A stretch of DNA of 64,000 nucleotides from Gyrodactylus bullatarudis (taxonomy: Eukaryota; Platyhelminthes; Monogenea; Gyrodactylidea; Gyrodactylidae): assembly GCA_012064415.1 (NCBI GenBank), contig SSNU01000220.1, positions 228,708 to 292,707 on the forward strand, written 5' to 3'. Below, in pieces: positions 62,044 to 64,000 of this stretch. The translations under genes were made by a program, and so were the position numbers. Under the pieces are notes generated by a model. That model was not told the origin of the DNA, searched no databases, and saw only the letters and a list, made by a program, of their open reading frames with translations. Numbering within the stretch: position 1 is the first letter of the stretch; every line of letters starts with the position of its first letter.

Positions 62044-64000
62044 TCAAATCTCTAACCCTGACCACTTCTAGGAAGCCTTATGAGTAGGGCCTCAAAAAAG
62101 TACTATTTGGTATATTTTTACTCTTGATAAAGAACTGACTGAGTTTTAATAATCTGAAGAAAAAATCTACTTATTTAATCCTATTTAAAAGATAGCTGGT
62201 ACTATTTCTGTGCTAATTTGTTGCCCAGGTACTTTATTGTACTAAAAATTTTCAAATTTAATCTCAGAATATAATATCCCTCAACTAGCTACCAACTACA
62301 TTTTTCGATGAATTGATAGCTATATTCCTGATATCGAGCCTGCATCATATAGTAAAATAGCATCTAGATCGTAGCTTTTTGTTGGATAATATTCCTTCAT
62401 GAATTTAAAATTTCAACTAAAAGGATAAACATGTATGTATTTTGTAAAATATGCAGAAGAACAGTTGAAGGGTCATTTTCTATCATGAAAAAAATTTGAA
62501 CAAAAATCAGAAATTTTGTTGACACAAGATTGACTAAAAATTCTGCAACAATTTACGGTAGAGGACTCAAAATCCCTTAAATTTTGAAAGTATTTTTCTT
62601 ATTTTTCATTATTTTTGGTACTATTTTTGAGGCCCTACTTTTGAGTTATAACTTATAATTCATAAGGAATATGAGACCTAAATTATCATGAAATTTTAAA
62701 GCCTTTTAGGTTTAGAAATCGGATAAAATTTTGATAGAAAGGGAGATAATTTCTTAGTCTCGAGTTGGTAAGCTCCAAAACATTAAAACCTAGAGATAGA
62801 ATTGAGTTTGATAGATATAAAACTTAAAATATTTGTGTTCCTGACTATCAGGAGAAGAATTTTTTAGATTTTGGTAAAAATAGTAAATTATTCTCGTCTT
62901 CGTATCAATCGGCTTTATACTCAAGTTAAAATAAGTAAATAAAGCCTAGATGCCTACTACATACTAAATGATTTAATAATTATAATTGATGGATTTCTTA
63001 ATTAAAAAATTAATAATTATGTGAATGTAGAAAAATTGTATAAATCACGCAGTCTCTGTTAAAGATAATTCAGTGCACACTTGAAACGCCTAGAGGTTTT
63101 GTAACAAAGCAATATCAATATTCATTTGTCATATGATCCATTTATTTCAATAGTTTTGCTTCAAATTTAACTTGTCTTCATTAGTTGTACCTCGATACAA
63201 TAAACCTGTAAAGGACTTTTAATCTAATAAACTCTAAGAAACCTGTTAATTTATCATGTATTAGAATCATAAAAGTTTTCACCTAGAAATTTTAACTTTC
63301 TATAGAAAATGTAAAAGATTGTTAATAGCATGGGTAGAATTTCATCCCCTTTCCAATTTCATTGAAAAGATAATTTGTTCAAAAACCTAAATCTAAATTG
63401 ATGATGCCTGTAGGTATGATGGTTATAATTATTAATAAAAATGGAGGCCCTAAGGCTTAGGGCCTAAGCTGAAAGACTACCACTGTCTGTGAAATTCTCT
63501 ATAAGAATTATTTTATTGAGCCTCTAAAGAAACCTTTTAGTACTGAGATAGTTAATTACCTTCTGCAGTAGTTTTTTTTGTTGTTAGAATATTCTATTTT
63601 TAGTAAATAATTGTTAGTGATATTGTAATCTGGAATAACATTATTAAAATATAGGTTCTCTGAGTTTGGGCATCTTGTAAAAACATATGGAATTGAATAA
63701 AATCTGGTTGGAGTTGAAAATATATATTGCTGGTAATGAAAGTATATAGGCCATTTAAGAATTTTCAAACATTCTGGAATTAGTGAAGATTGGAATATAA
63801 AAGACTCTTGGTATACTCAAGTTTAGATCGAATGTGTGATATAATGGATTTCATACAAGAGAGATTATTACCTTCAGATAATTTATATTTGCTATTTATC
63901 ATATTTATAAGCAGAGAGTAGATAGTGATCTGAAAATGAGGATCTTCTTAGATTGTAGAAATTGAGATGAGATAATGAAAGTTTTTACAATAATAGCATA
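62044..64000. other. Right flank without recognised gene
   Basis: AT-rich. A half-copy of the foldback family ends near 62915 (TTCTCGTCTTCGTATCAATC). The 70-codon minus-strand frame at 63556-63768 has no recognisable domain. Confidence 0.45.

Overview
The window is AT-rich metazoan nuclear DNA. Its spliced genes have strong animal orthologues, its histone genes end in the metazoan 3' stem-loop, and its dispersed DNA transposons and Penelope elements sit in gene deserts and large introns. Intron sizes are the best taxonomic clue. Four GT-AG introns in three conserved genes, each fixed by the encoded protein, are only 26-32 nt, while a neighbouring gene has introns up to 2.8 kb. Introns in the 20-30 nt range are known in animals mainly from dicyemids and orthonectids, so a reduced spiralian parasite is a guess to test, not a conclusion.

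Layout. 1-4300: gene-poor, with Penelope/RT-like debris. 4613-7799: H2B(+), then DCP2 mRNA-decapping enzyme(-) and the NASP histone chaperone(+) sharing a 134-bp head-to-head promoter. 8784-20661: a ten-exon PP2A regulatory subunit B''(-), whose introns hold a foldback element and a Penelope-like element. 20.7-27.1 kb: sparse, with two weak gene candidates and a 232-bp palindrome. 27139-31887: JMJD6(-), H2A(-), H2B(-) and H4(+). 32611: first exon of an amine-type GPCR(+). 33-64 kb: no confident gene; this part is dominated by foldback elements, TTAA-flanked piggyBac-like elements, a decayed DDE transposase element, a 27-bp-TIR element with an AT-hook reading frame and a retroelement remnant.

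How it fits together. Between two near-identical inverted H2B units (717-bp arms, about 24.7 kb apart) lie NASP (H3-H4 chaperone), JMJD6 (2OG oxygenase acting on splicing factors and reported on histones), H2A and the mRNA decapping enzyme, with H4 just outside. Histone supply, handling and mRNA turnover genes therefore sit side by side. The two H2B copies and H4 carry the replication-type 3' stem-loop. The H2A lacks one and has a poly(A) signal instead.

The most notable points are the tiny introns, the sharply bounded inverted H2B unit with a nearby short derivative holding both of its ends, a recurring 13-bp motif at those ends, and a Penelope GIY-YIG protein ending in a consensus PCNA-binding box inside perfect 68-bp inverted repeats.
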